Source: Chlorella sorokiniana
Taxonomy: Eukaryota; Chlorophyta; Trebouxiophyceae; Chlorellales; Chlorellaceae
Length of the DNA: 64,000 nucleotides
NCBI GenBank assembly: GCA_025917655.1
Contig: CP084616.1
Span: 1,922,001 to 1,986,000, forward strand
Direction: 5' to 3'
The stretch's first letter is position 1. Every line of letters starts with the position of its first letter. Under the pieces are notes generated by a model that worked only from the letters and a program-made list of their open reading frames with translations, did not search any database and was not told the DNA's origin. Shown piece by piece: positions 47,201 through 58,600 of this stretch. The position numbers and the translations under genes are program-made.

Positions 47201-50200
47201 TCGCCAGGCGTGGGTGGACTTCTTGCGGGACGCCAACGCCATGGGGAAGCTGCGGCACCCCAAGTGAGCCTGCTTGACAGATAGATTGAGCGGTGCAGGT
47301 GGCGTACCGCGGCTTCCTCTTGCGCCCTGCCTGCCTGCGCTGCTCAACTGCTCTGCATCCGCGGCGGCTGGCCTGGGCTGCCCGCCGTGCCCGGTCTCGA
47401 TGCATCACCTCGCAAACCCTGTTCTGGTGCTGACGTACTGTTGGTGCTGACTGTACCGCCCCTGTACCGCAGCCTTGCTGAGGTGTATGGCGTCATACTG
47501 CCACACGACAACGACCCGCGCCTGGCCGCCCCCGCTCTCGCTCCGAGCCGCCCCACACCGCCAGCAGCGCCGCGGCCGCCTTCCCCACCGCGGTCCCCGG
47601 AGACACCGCGCCGCTGTCGTCCCAGGGCGCTGCTGTGGCGGCAGCGGGCGGCAGCGCCACCACGGAGCCTCCGCCGTCGCCGGCTGCTTACCGTGCGGTT
47701 GCCCTTTATGGCGGCAGGGGTGTGTTTGAACCCAGGCGCTCGAGCCCCGACCCATCGGCCGCTGCTGCTGCTGCCGGCGAGGACGGCCCCCTGTGGGCTC
47801 GCCGCCGCGCCAAGCCACGCTGCCGCCGCTGGCTGAGGCGGTGCTTCCGCAGGAGCTGCCGGCAGCGGTGGCCAACCCTCCGGCCATCGTGATGGAGTAT
47901 GTCAGCGGCAAGTCGCTGGGGTGAGCTCCGGGCTGCAGCGATCAGCTCGTGAGCTTGGTTGGTTTGCCTGCCTGCTGGCACTTGTGTTGCACTTGCTCTT
48001 CTTTGGTCCCCTCCTCTTCTCCACTTGCTGCCCCGCCGTCGCTGCCTGTCTTTAGCTGCTGCTGGGCATCGAGTGTGGTCCCCAGCGGGCGCCGCGCTGT
48101 TGTTGATCCTCTGTTGAGAGACCCTGTCGAGGTTGCGCTGGGGGCCCGCCTGGCCTGCTCCTCACAAGGCGCTCACAGGCTCTTGCCCTCTGCGCTAGCC
48201 TGCTCGCCTCACCCACCACAAACGCCAACCCCTGGCCGCAGCGCCGCCATCGGCACGCGCAGCGACCTGTTGGCTGGGCGTCTGGCGAGGGTGGTCTACG
48301 CGCTGGACACCGCCAAGGTACCGCATGCCTGGGGGCTATACTGCCTTTGCTGCACCGCCTGACAATAGGCATCGCCCCTGCTGTACCGCCGGCACGAAGC
48401 AGGCCCTGTTCCCACCTTTATTCCTTTCCACGCTTCTGTTTTGTGCTGCTCGCACTTGTACCGCCCCCGCAGGCTCTGTCGTACCTGCACTCGCGCCGCG
48501 TGGCGCACCTCGACCTCAAGAGCGGCAACGTGCTGCTGGGCTGGAGGGACAGGCGGCCCACTGCCAAGGTGCGCGCTGGTGTGCGTATTTAGGCATTCAT
48601 AAGCCTGAGTAAGGCCAGCCTGTGTGATACCAGATAGCAGCGCTGCTCCGCCTCTCGCCTTTGGAGGCAGGGAAGGGCGGGAGGGGTGTTGCTGCTGCTT
48701 GGGCAGAAGCAGCGCCTGTTCCCCCTCGCTGTCATCTGTCGCTGCCCTGGGGGCCTGCCCATCGGCAAAAAACTAAAGGATGTTGCGGCCAAAGATCAGT
48801 CGGAAAGCAAATGCTGCCGTCCGCTGCCGCCGCAGGTTGTGGGTTATGGCCTCACCGGCCGAAAGGTGGGCAGCAGCACTGAGCAGTGGGGTCTGTTCCT
48901 GAATTGAAAGCTTGGGGCGGCCGGCCTGAAGGCTACCTGCTGCCGTGGCCGCTGCAACTGCCTGCTCCTCGACCTCCCTACAGCCCACTGAATGCTGCCA
49001 CTGAATGCCAGGGACCCCATCATCCCCCCATCCCTCAAGCGCCCCTTCCCAAATCAACAGGTGTCGATGGTGCGCGGTGCGGCGCAAGGGGTGGCCGCTG
49101 CCGCCTCCATGCTGCCCTGGGTGGCGCCGGAGGTGCTGCGCACCCCGAGCTGGTGACGGGCAAGGTGCGGCGGCGGCCCGCTGCCCAGCTTATCACGTTC
49201 AAGGCACCTTGTTTCCTTTACCTGTCCCTGGGTTTGAAGGCTGCACCCCCATGCATCTTTCCTGTATTTGGACAAACCGGCTTTGGGCATAGCTGGTTGG
49301 GGTCGGCGGCGGCGGATCTGCAGCGCAAGCCGCCAGTCGCTGCCTGCCCAGGATGCAGCAGTGCCTGCCCACCTCCCTCCGCCTGTGTCATCCCCCTGCC
49401 CCCAGGCGGACGTTTTCTCCTTTGCAATGGTGATGTGGGAGCTCTGGGCCCTGCGCACGGTGGGCGGCGCTTCCCCGCAGCTGTTGCTTGCCGCTGCCGC
49501 TGCCGCTGCCGCTGCCGCTGCAGCGGCACTAGCGCGTCGGCTGGCCCTGCATCGTGCGGGCGCCGCCGCCTGCCGTGCGTTTCTGCCGGCGGCTGTTGCA
49601 GCCGTGCCGTCGCGGCGTGCTGCTTGCTCCGGCGGCGGCATTGTCCCTGCCACCAGAAAGCAAGACAGTCAAAAACTGCGTCGCCGCTCCTGTACCTTCC
49701 CACCGCACGCCGCATTGGCCCCTTCCCAACCTGTGTTGCCCGCCTGTACCGCAGCCGTACAAAGGGCGGGACATGCAGGCGCTGCTGGTTGCGGTGCTGG
49801 CCGGGAAGTGGTGCGGCCGCCGCTGCCGGGCCAGGACGGCGAGCCGGCGGCGGAGCAGCCAGGTGGGGCCCGCCGGCGCCGCAGCTGGCAGCCGGCTGGG
49901 ATACTGCAGCCGCAGGGTTCCGCCCTGCGTGGACGGGCTGGGCGGGCACCTATGCTGGCTGGGCCCCCTGACCGGCCTCTGAAGCTCGAGAGGCGCTGCC
50001 CCAGCTGCCGCCCGCTGCCCCCACCACCAACCTCACCCCCACCCTCGAGCATTCACACTTCTTCAGCCTGTTCACACCCCTTGCCTTGCCCCGGCAGGCC
50101 CGGGCTGGCGCGAGCTGATGGAGCGCTGCTGGGTGGAGGACCCGGAGCAGCGCCCTGACTTCAGGTGTGTGCGCGTGTGTTCGGGGGTGTTCGGGGGCGG

Positions 50201-50277
50201 GAGGGGGGGTCGCTGATCCACACATGTGATGGTGGTGGTGTGTATGTAAAGTGTGTGTGTGTGTGGTGGTGGTGGTG

Positions 50278-50309
<32 letters not shown>

Positions 50310-51101
50310 ATGTGTGTGTGTGTGGGGGGGGCAGGGGCACGCTCCCTCTCGCTTCTTATGCTGTGGGTGGTACCGCTGTTTGGAGAGATAACAGGGTGGG
50401 GCGTGTGCCACTGGGCCCAGCAAGCAAGAACCAGGGCTGTCCCTGCCCTGCCCTCCCGTCGCGACAGCTTCCCAGCGGTTGCGCCCCCAACCGCACCATG
50501 GCATGGCCTTGGGGACTCCACGCTGTCTCACGCGCTGGCTCTCTCATGTATCTTATCGTATCATGTGCTCACTCCTGCAGCGTGGTCGAGGAGGAGCTAC
50601 GCAGCATCGCCCGAGAGGTGCGGCGGCAGCAGGCGCCCGCCGCCCCGCCATCCCGCTGCCTCGCGCCGCGTCGCGCGCGCGCCGCCAGCCCCCTCCCGCC
50701 CCTGGCGGCGGCGGCGGCGGGCGGCGGCGCTGCGGCGGCGGCCCAGCAGCAGCGGCAGCCGAGGGCTGGCGCTGCCGCGGCAGCGCAGCGGCTCTGTGCC
50801 TCCTGCGGCGGTGGCCCGCAGCCACTGCGGGGAGCAGCTGCAAGGCCAGAGCAGCGGCAGCTCTTTCGCCATCGGCTTGCAGCATCCGCGCTCAGCTGAA
50901 GCTGGGCAGGGGCCAGCGGCAGACGCGGCTGCGGCTCCCCTTGGAGGCCCCCTTCAGGCCGACCGAGGCCTGGATGGGGAGTCGAATGCACAGCAGGCGC
51001 AGCTTGCCTCAGACCCGCAGCAGCAGGCCAGCTTCAGCCCAGCCGCAGCCATGAGGGGTGGGCAGCAGCAGGCCGACGGCGGCGGACCAGAGGAGCCATG
51101 A
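41254..51101 (+). CDS. PB1-domain Raf-like (MAPKKK-type) protein kinase, probably catalytically impaired
   Basis: ATG 41254 opens a long Q/A/S-rich region to about 43765 (frame breaks between 41740 and 42640). A PB1 domain follows in exons 43894-44025 (VKAVLATGGRFHHP), 44295 onward (VSLPFGCSLPELLALLSS), 44975-45049 (LCIVRYRLPSEPALLVDVLD) and 45306-45346 (RLMFEEYSDWMVEG). The kinase domain starts at 46449-46519 (SSKIEVIPATDVTLLAQLGT, G-loop GTGTFG), then 46674-46718 and 46952 on (VAV-K), 47181-47263 (WVDFLRDANAMGKLRHPN), 47473-47920, 48242-48317, 48473-48568 (YLHSRRVAHLDLKSGNVLL), 48836-48865 (VVGYGLTGRK), 49061-49164 (LPWVAPEVLR), 49406-49459 (DVFSFAMVMWELWALR), about 49755 (PYKGRDMQALLVAVLAG), 50098-50164 (WRELMERCWVEDPEQRPDF) and 50581-51101. 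The VAVK lysine and the catalytic-loop Asp and Asn are present, but HRD reads HLD and DFG reads GYG. The domain pair is that of plant PB1-containing Raf-like kinases. One intron has a GC donor (45777). Confidence 0.8.
43167..43274 (+). repeat. 54-bp in-frame tandem repeat (two copies)
   Basis: GCCTTGCTGCAGCAGCAGCA and the following 34 bases occur at 43167 and 43221. They encode two copies of QALLQQQQAVAAAAQQQ in the glutamine-rich region before the PB1 domain. The copies are almost identical, so the duplication is recent. Confidence 0.9.
50236..50330. repeat. GT microsatellite
   Basis: (GT)n and (GGT)n tract in the last intron of the PB1-Raf-like gene, followed by a G run. Confidence 0.9.
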
Positions 51102-51680
51102 AGTTGTGATGCCTTCTAACGAAGACGTGACTGCCGGCCGGTTAGTAGTGCAGTTGATGCCGCCCGCCGTGATACATTGCACATGGTCGTTTCTCGCGAG
51201 GTTTTGCATGACTACAAGCCGTGATCCCGTGACTAGCTGGTTTCCAGGCTTAGTAATGGCTGGCCAGCCGCCAAGGCACCTATGTGCACCTGACCTGGGT
51301 TGTTTGGTTGCGTTTCATGCCAGTTTTCCATTTTCTCACGCCCAGAGCTGGTTGTGGAGGCAAGTGGCACAGCGCAATGCGCACAGCGCCATTAGGCGGC
51401 GACCAGGTTGCAGCGGTCAGACCAGGGCAGCGGCTCAAACACTGCCCCACAAGCAGCTGCGCCCACTTCCCTGGCAGCTTGACTTCAAAATCTCGTCAGC
51501 GATTCGTCAGCGCTTTGAAGCAGCACCCGGTGCCCAGCAGTCAGCGTGAACCTGCCCTCTTGAACTTGATTTTCTGGGGCGGGTTTCCATCCACTCCAGC
51601 TTGCAACTCCCTCTCGACCACCTCCGGGCGCTGTCTCCGCGGTCCGAGGAGCCTGTTTTCGTCTTGCAACGCCCACCACC
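51102..51680. other. Intergenic interval, no gene seen
   Basis: 579 nt between kinase stop and ankyrin gene start. It should hold the kinase 3' UTR and the promoter of the next gene. No TGTAA motif or core element was identified with confidence. Confidence 0.4.
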
Positions 51681-54150
51681 ATGAGCGTCTCCTCGCAACC
51701 CTCCTGTAGCACCGCTCGCGGCCGCACGGGCTGCTTGCGGCCGCCATATCAGGCCCGGTTTGGCCAGGCGGCGGTCCACCAGCGACGCTGCCTCCCACCC
51801 ACTGCCGCCGCCGTGGCTGCCGTTGCCGCCGCTCCTGGCGGCGCTCGCTGGGGCGGTCGCCCGCAGCCCTACCCTCGCCGCACCGCCCGCCTGCGTGCCA
51901 GCGTCGCAGAGTGAGAAGAGAGGCTGCCCTGCTGCTGCATGCCTGGTTAGGGCTGGCCCAGCAGCGGCTTCGCCGGCCGCTGGGTGCTGCCACCGCTGCC
52001 ACCGCTGCTGCACGCTCGCCGCCGCCGCCGCCGCCGCAGCGCCACACCCGCGTCCCTTCCCGCCCATGCCCTCCGCGCCGCCTTCTTTCCTCCTGTTGCC
52101 GCAGCGAGTACCCCGTGGATGACTGGCCGGCTGAGGCGCAGCTGATTGCGGCGGCGAGCGCTGGCGACCTGGCTCGGCTGCGGGCGGTGCTGGCCGAGCA
52201 TCCGGGCACCGTCAACGCGCGCACCCGCCTGCCCTGCTCCGTCGCCTCCGGCTACTGCGCCCTGCACTTTGCAGCGTTCAACGGCCACGTGGCGTGCGTG
52301 GGGAGCTACTGGCGGCGGGGGCTGAGCCCAGCACGCGGGACGATCGCGGCGCCACCCCGCTGCACTGGCTCGCGGCATCGGCCGGCCTGGCGGGCGACCA
52401 GGCGCGCGGCGAGGCCTGCCTGCGCCTCCTGCTGGCGGCGGGGGCCGACCCGGATGCTCGCGACGAAGACGGCGAGACGGCGCTGCACTCGGCCGCGCGC
52501 CTCGGCAACGTCGCCGCCGTGCGGGGCTTGGCGGAGGCGGGCGCATACCTTGAGGTGGGGGCTGCCTGCTGCCTCCCAACCTATTTTTTTTTTTTTTTTT
52601 GTCACTGTTGGTATAAATGGATTGGTCGGTCGTGGGGGCCTGTTCAGCACTCCCTGGCGGGGTCGGCGGGCAGCCCGCATTTGCGGGTCCAGTAACAACA
52701 GCCGTCCAACTGATGTGGCCCCACCCGCCCCGGCTGCCGCCGCCCGCAGGCGCTCTCACTGGAGGGCGAGACGCCGCTGGAGCTCGCCGACAGCCATGGC
52801 ATGGGGGAGGCGTCCGCTGTGCTGCGCGCGCTGCAGGTGAGGGGTGGTGAAGCACCTCGCCACGGCGTGATGGGGCGCAGCGGCTGCGGCGGCTGGCGCT
52901 AAGGAAACAGCAGAGACGCACGCATCCTTGTTTCCGGGCGCTTTGCGACCTCTGCATGGCTCCTCAGCACAGCCGCCCCCCCGTCCGTGTCTTGGCAGGG
53001 TGACTTGGATGCCAGCCTGTCGCTGCGCGTGCCCGGCGCCGACGCCCCCTGTACACTGATGCCCTGCACACACCCCTGGATGAGCCCCCGGCGCCGGCCA
53101 GCCGGGCAAGGCCGGAGAGGAACACGGAGATGCAGCGCCAGTCGCCGGCGGCCGCCGTGGCGGAGCTGGCGCAGTACATGCGGCGCGGCGGCGGCGGCGG
53201 CGAGGAGGTGTTTGGGCGGGAGCTCGTGGGCAAGGAGATTCGGTGCGTCCGCCCTTCCTTCAGCTCTTGTTTCATTTATATCATCTGCTGGCTGTCCGTC
53301 TGTCCAGCGGCCCCGCCCAGCTGCGCGTCTCCTGCTTCTCTCCTTGCTTCAGCTAGCCTGCCCGCCGCACCCAGCGCTGCTGTGCAGCAGGCTTCCCGCC
53401 ATGCCGCCGGCCCCGGCCTCGTCGCCGCCCGGCCCAGCTGCAGCACACACCAACCACCATGATCGCTCCAAATCTGCAGGGTGTGGTTGCCTGATCGCCG
53501 CGCTTTCCACCTCGGCCTCGTCACCAACTGCATCCTGCCAGACAGGCGAGCCGAGTGCGGGGGCCGCGCTGGGGGCTGATGGGGAGGACAGCTGGCAGAC
53601 AGGCAGATGCCGGCGTGAGAAGCAGGCTGGCAGGTGCATGCGTGCCCAACCAGGCTGCACATCATTGTGCTTGGTTCTCTTGACCTGTTGCTGACTGTTG
53701 AAAGCCGCAGCTTCTGCGCTTCCTTGACCGCAGGGTGCACCTGGTTCGCTTTGAGGGCTTGGACTCGGATGAGGTGACGCAGCGCCTGCGCCTGCGCCAC
53801 GTGAGGCACTCGCAGCGCCGCTCGTCCCCGTGGCTGCTGCGCCGCATCGCTGCCTGCTGCTGTTAGCTGTGGCACCGCTGCCGCCCACCGGCTGCCCTGG
53901 GCCGGTGCATTGCTTGGGGAACAGATGGCATGCTGCTGCCTGATGCGGCGTTGCTGTCTTTTTTCCAGCCAGGACGTCGGGAGCCGCGTACGCTGCTTCA
54001 AGCCTTTGTACGCGCGCGCGCACACACTCTGGCTGCTTCCTGGCTTCAACCTCGCATGCCTCGCCTCCCCTGCTTTCCTCGCAGGAGGTGGTTGAGGTGC
54101 CGGGCCCCGACGGCCGCTGGGTGCGCTTTGAGCGTGGCCAGCGCTCGTGA
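51681..54150 (+). CDS. Ankyrin-repeat protein
   Basis: Exons: 51681-51910, 52105-52554, 52750-52836, 52999-53242, 53480-53545, 53734-53800, 54085-54150. The N-terminus (MSVSSQPSCSTARGRTGCLR) is basic and alanine-rich and could be a plastid or mitochondrial targeting peptide. Ankyrin units: AEAQLIAAASAGDLARLRAV, GYCALHFAAFNGHVACVGEL, DDRGATPLHWLAASAGLA, LRLLLAAGADPDARDEDG, ETALHSAARLGNVAAVRG and LEGETPLELADSHGMGEASA. The C-terminal part has AAVAELAQYMRRG, VWLPDRRAFHLGLVTNCILP, VHLVRFEGLDSDEVTQRLRL and EVVEVPGPDGRWVRFERG. The intron at 53546 has a GC donor. One base is missing at 52302 (GGGG run) and at 53046 (CCCCC run). Ankyrin repeats mediate protein contacts; the partner is unknown. The C-terminal segment is not a domain I recognise. 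Confidence 0.75.
52584..52600. repeat. Poly-T run of 17 in an intron
   Basis: 17 consecutive T 30 nt into the intron after exon 52105-52554. Such long A/T runs are rare in this window. Confidence 0.9.
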
Positions 54151-55662
54151 AGTGGCCAGCTGGGCCGAGGAGCTGGCCAGCCGGGCGCCAGCCAAGCAAC
54201 TGGGGCGCCCCCTGCCAGCCGTCAGCCTGACCGTATACCTGGGCAAGCGCCCTGCTCTTGAACAGCTGCGCAGATCTGGAGTGCCAGTGAGCGGCAGCCC
54301 CTGGCCCTCTTTCCCCGCTCCAATTCGCGGAAGAGTTTGACTAAATTTGTCCCTGTACCTACTTGCCCCAACGAACGATGCGAGGCTTGGTGTGCCCCCT
54401 TGAACCTGATGCTCCCCGCCTCCGCTACTAGCGCCCATACCGCTGTTAGTAACGCCCCTGCCCCGCTGTGCGGGCGGGCCGCGCCCATCGCCGCCCCTTC
54501 CCGCCTTTTGCACCGCTTTTTCGCCCCCTGGGCCAGCACCTTGGATGGACGAGCCCGAAATACATACTACCACACGGAATGGAAGCTGTACGAAAGCTGG
54601 ATCCTCTTTGATATTCAGCACTACCTTGCCTTGATCTCATCAATACTCTGTACCTACGCTGTTGCCCTCTGGCCCCCCGCATCAACCGCCCTGATGGCAG
54701 ATCCTCCCGCCTTGCTCCCTCCACGCCGCATACTTGGCGCCGTGTTGCCCCGTGCTGCCCTCTGTACGATGCCGCCGCAGTGCTTCGTATTAGCAACCAG
54801 AGCCACATGCTTTGAGACCGCTGCCTCAATGTGACTTAACCTATCTACGGTATGCCCCACAGTCTGCCTGCAGTGTGCCCGCCTGCTCCGCAACTGCACA
54901 TCCTTCCTGGGTTGGTGGCTTCACACTGGGGCAGCCTCATTTGTGAAGGGCACATAGCATGGAGCAGCAGAGCTCTGGCCAATCGCTCTGGTGGGCAGAC
55001 GGGGGCGCTGCAGCAGAGCAGGGGGAGCTGGGTGGGAGAAGCGGAGGGCTGAGGGGGCACAGGGAGGGACGGTAGGCACAAGGCGGCTGGGCAGCTTGCT
55101 TGCAGCTGCGGCAGGCGAGGGTTGGAGCCTGATGCAGCCTTCTGATGCAGCGTTCTTGGATGCCTGGCCGTGGGAGCAAGGGCAGCCGCAGCTGGGGAAG
55201 AAGGAGGGGAGAATAACACGGAGGGACGGGAAAAAGTGGGGCAGGGAAGAAGGGGGGACAGGAGAGCAGGCAGCGGTTTGCAGTGACTGTTGCTGTTGGG
55301 CCACGGGCGGTGTGGCCGCCGGGTCGGCCCTGACAGCAGCAGAGGGAGCGTTGAGGGGACGGGGGCTTGGCAGGGAGGGCAGGATGGTGCATGGTACAGG
55401 GGGTCAACGCGCGGCCTGCACAGACATACGAAAACGAAGGCCCAGCAGCGCAGGGGCGTCCAAATTCGAGGGAGGCACAGGGAAAAGGAGAAAAAGGTGG
55501 GGGAAAGAGGGCGGGGACAAGCGGCTGCTGGCACGGAAACAGGGGCAGTCGGAACCGACAGTGCGTTCTTCTCTCCTCGTCAAAACTGGCGTGCAGGGAA
55601 AGGGAAAGAGGGAGGAAGGAGGGGGCGGGGACATCGCTGCAGCTGTCGCCGCGGCAAAGCGC
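54151..55662. other. Convergent 3' flanks, no gene assigned
   Basis: 1.5 kb between the tail of the ankyrin gene (+) and of the RSH1-like gene (-). A plus-strand frame at 54337-54834 is open but shows no family motif, and its region is less GC-rich. From 55190 to 55640 the plus strand is strongly purine-rich, which looks like a pyrimidine-rich 3' UTR of the minus-strand gene. Confidence 0.4.
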
Positions 55663-58600
55663 TCAAATGCGGCGCCGCGGCAGCTGAGCCTCTGGCAGCG
55701 CGCAGCCCGAGGCCCAGGATGAAACAGACTCGATGCAGCTGAGCTCCTCGCACAGCGTTTGCAGCGTGGAGGGGCGGCCTGCGGGGGTGGGAGGGGGAGG
55801 GGAGGCAACTGGGTGAGGGCAGGGCATTGTGGGTTGGGCGAGGGGCTGCTGTGCTGGCTGAGCAGCGGGTGCAGGGCAGACCGGCAGCAGCAAGTGACCC
55901 AAGGCGGGGCAGGGGCAGGGGCAGGCGCCCCCAACCACCATTTGCCTCAAACACACACAGCAAAACAGGCCGAGGAAGCCAAGGGAGGCGACACGGATGA
56001 AATAATCCCCACACAATGTTGCTGGCCACACGAACAAAAAAAAAAAAAAAAAAGTGGCAGAAAGGGCGCGCAGCCCACCCTCTAGCTCGTATTCCATCAC
56101 AAACAGGCCGGCCTCGGGATCGGCGCTGCCGCTGTAGGCCTGCGGCGGGCGGGCAGACAAGGCGGGCGGGGGGGGTTTAAAAATGCAGGCTGGGTCAGCA
56201 ACTTTCCCAGCCGGCACACGGTGACGCAGGGACAGCGGGCAGCTGTCAACCTTGGCATGGAGCGAGCGAGCAACGGCCTTCACAACCGGCGACAGCATGA
56301 TACGCATGAAACAACCAGTGGAGACGAGGGGCGAGGTTGGGGCTGCGCAGCGCCCGCAGAAGCGGCGCGGCGGCGCACCGTGATGTTGTGCTGGTGGCGG
56401 GCGATGACGTTGGCCACCTCTGCCAGCAAGCCCGGCCGATCCTCACACTGGATCACCATCCAGGTGACCTGGCGCGCGTCGGCGTCCGCGGGGTGCCGGC
56501 AGCGGTACTGCCGCATGTACCGCTGCCTGCATCCCCGCCGGAGGAGAGCATGGCGGAGCCGCCCGGGGGCGCCATGCCCTTGCTGACCGCCAGCGCGGCG
56601 TGCTGGCGCAGGAACTTGGCTATCTTGTGGCGGGCAGTGCGGGTCTGCGAGGAGGAAAGCGCGGCCACGGTGAGGCGGGGAGGTTTGGTGGTCTGGGGGA
56701 GCGCCGGGCGACTGCATATCGCTTGGAAACTGCCCCGCTGCCCGACCCCAAAACCTGCCATTGGGTGCTGTGCTGTACAGAATCGCAGGCGCAGGCGCAG
56801 GGAACCCAATATAGCCCATTACAGCGGCAGCTGAGCGGAAGTCGGGCACCCACCTGCGCGGCATCCAGCCACTGCTGGTGGCGGCGGATGATGGTGGCGT
56901 TGACGGGGCCCCTGTACCGCACCACCTCCACCACCTCTGCGGTACAGGTGGCGGCGCAGAGACACTGATATCGGTCTGTGTGCCATGGACATGTCGCAGC
57001 TCTCCGACCATCGGCAGGGCCCCATCATTGCAAAGAGAGGTGGAGCAACTGCCGCTGCCCTCTCCCCCTCCGCAAACCCCTCGGCCCGCCCCCCCGGCCC
57101 CCCACCACCACACCACACCACCACACACACACACCATCTCTGCTTAACACCGCACCCCTCCCCCCACACCCACCCACCCACCTGCGTTCTGCAGCTCCCG
57201 GTCCGCGCTCACCACCTTGCCGTTCACCTTGGCCGCCACCATGGTGTTGCCCATCTCGGTGTGGATGTGGTAGGCAAAGTCGATGACGGTGGCGCCCTGC
57301 GGCGGCGGCACGCACAGAGTGTGTGTGTGTGTGTGTGTGTGTTGTGTGTGTGTTGTGTGTGGATGTGTGTGTGTGTGTGTAGGTGTGTTGGGGGTGGGGC
57401 GCGCGGGAGGCGGGGAGGGTGGAGGGGCCGATGGTTGGCAAGGGCGCGTGCAGGTGGTGGGGGCCGACACCAGACCCAGCTGCGCCAGCACGAGCACCGC
57501 CCACACAGCGGCAACCGGGATCCGAAGCCCCGGCTGCAGCAGCACGCAGCGTGCAGCGCTCATGCCGCCGCAGAGCTGGCAGCAAGGGCCGCGGCGGCAA
57601 CCTCAGCGCCGCACCTTGGGCAGGCGCACCACCTCGCCCGAGGGTGTGAACACAAACACCGACTGGCCCAGCAGGTCGTCGGTCACGCACTCCACAAACT
57701 CGGAGGCTGCAGCGGAGCGAAGGTGGAGCGGCGTTTCTCTCATCGGAGGGGGCCAAAGGGTGGGTTGGGAGGAGAAGCATGCACGTGAGTGAGCATGCAA
57801 GCGGGGGGGACCTGCCTCCCCAACACCCGGTGCAGGGGAGGCAGGGCGGCATCAGCGCCCGCTGCCACCCCTCCTCCCACCCACCCCCTTCCCCTGCCCC
57901 TCTCCCTCCCTCCCCCCCTCCTCTGTCCCTCAATCCCTCCCTCCCCCTGTATCCGCCCACCCACCCGTGAGCGTGCCAACGAACTCGCTCTGCCACTCTC
58001 GGATGGACTTGAGCCAGTTGATGCGCCGCGACAGCACCTGGGGGTCGATGGAGCCCTCGCCCAGGGCAGCCGGCGCGCCGCTGCCGTTGCTGCCGACCGC
58101 GGCGCCGGCAAGCGAGGAGCCGTTGGCCGAGGCGGTGCCATTGACGGCGCCGTTGCTGCCTGGGGCCGCACCGTTGCGACTGGGAGCGGCAGCCCCGTTG
58201 GTGCTTGCGCGGCCGCTGCCGCCGCCGCCGCCCGCCCGTCATGCTGGAGACGAGGCGGCCCAAGTCGAATGGGAACCTGCTGCCTGCGCTGCCGTTGCTG
58301 TTGCCGTTGCTGCCGGCCGGCTGGCTTGCCTCGCTGGCGCCGGCGCCGGCCCCGGCTGCATCCCACTCGTCGCTGGAGCCATCGCCGCCCGCCCGCCGCC
58401 AGCTGCCCCCCGCAGCTCCACGACTCGATTGCGATGCCGTTTTCCGCAAGCCGGTTCATCTGCTCGGTGCGGATCTGCACCTCTATGGGGAAGAGCAGGC
58501 CGCCGCTGCTCTTGCGCCGCGACCCGGGCGCCGCCGACCCGTTCTGCAGCGCCGCAGCGACGTCCAACCCGGTAGGCACCACCTGGGGAGCACAGGAAGC

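Noticed and set aside
54337-54834. Plus-strand frame of about 165 residues after the ankyrin gene, as a separate gene
   Set aside because: No motif, no ordered hydrophobic pattern, and its position fits the 3' flank. Evidence is too weak to list as a gene.
56036-56053. Poly-A run as the tail of a retrotransposed element
   Set aside because: No flanking target-site duplication or element body was recognised, and the run lies in an intron of an intact gene.
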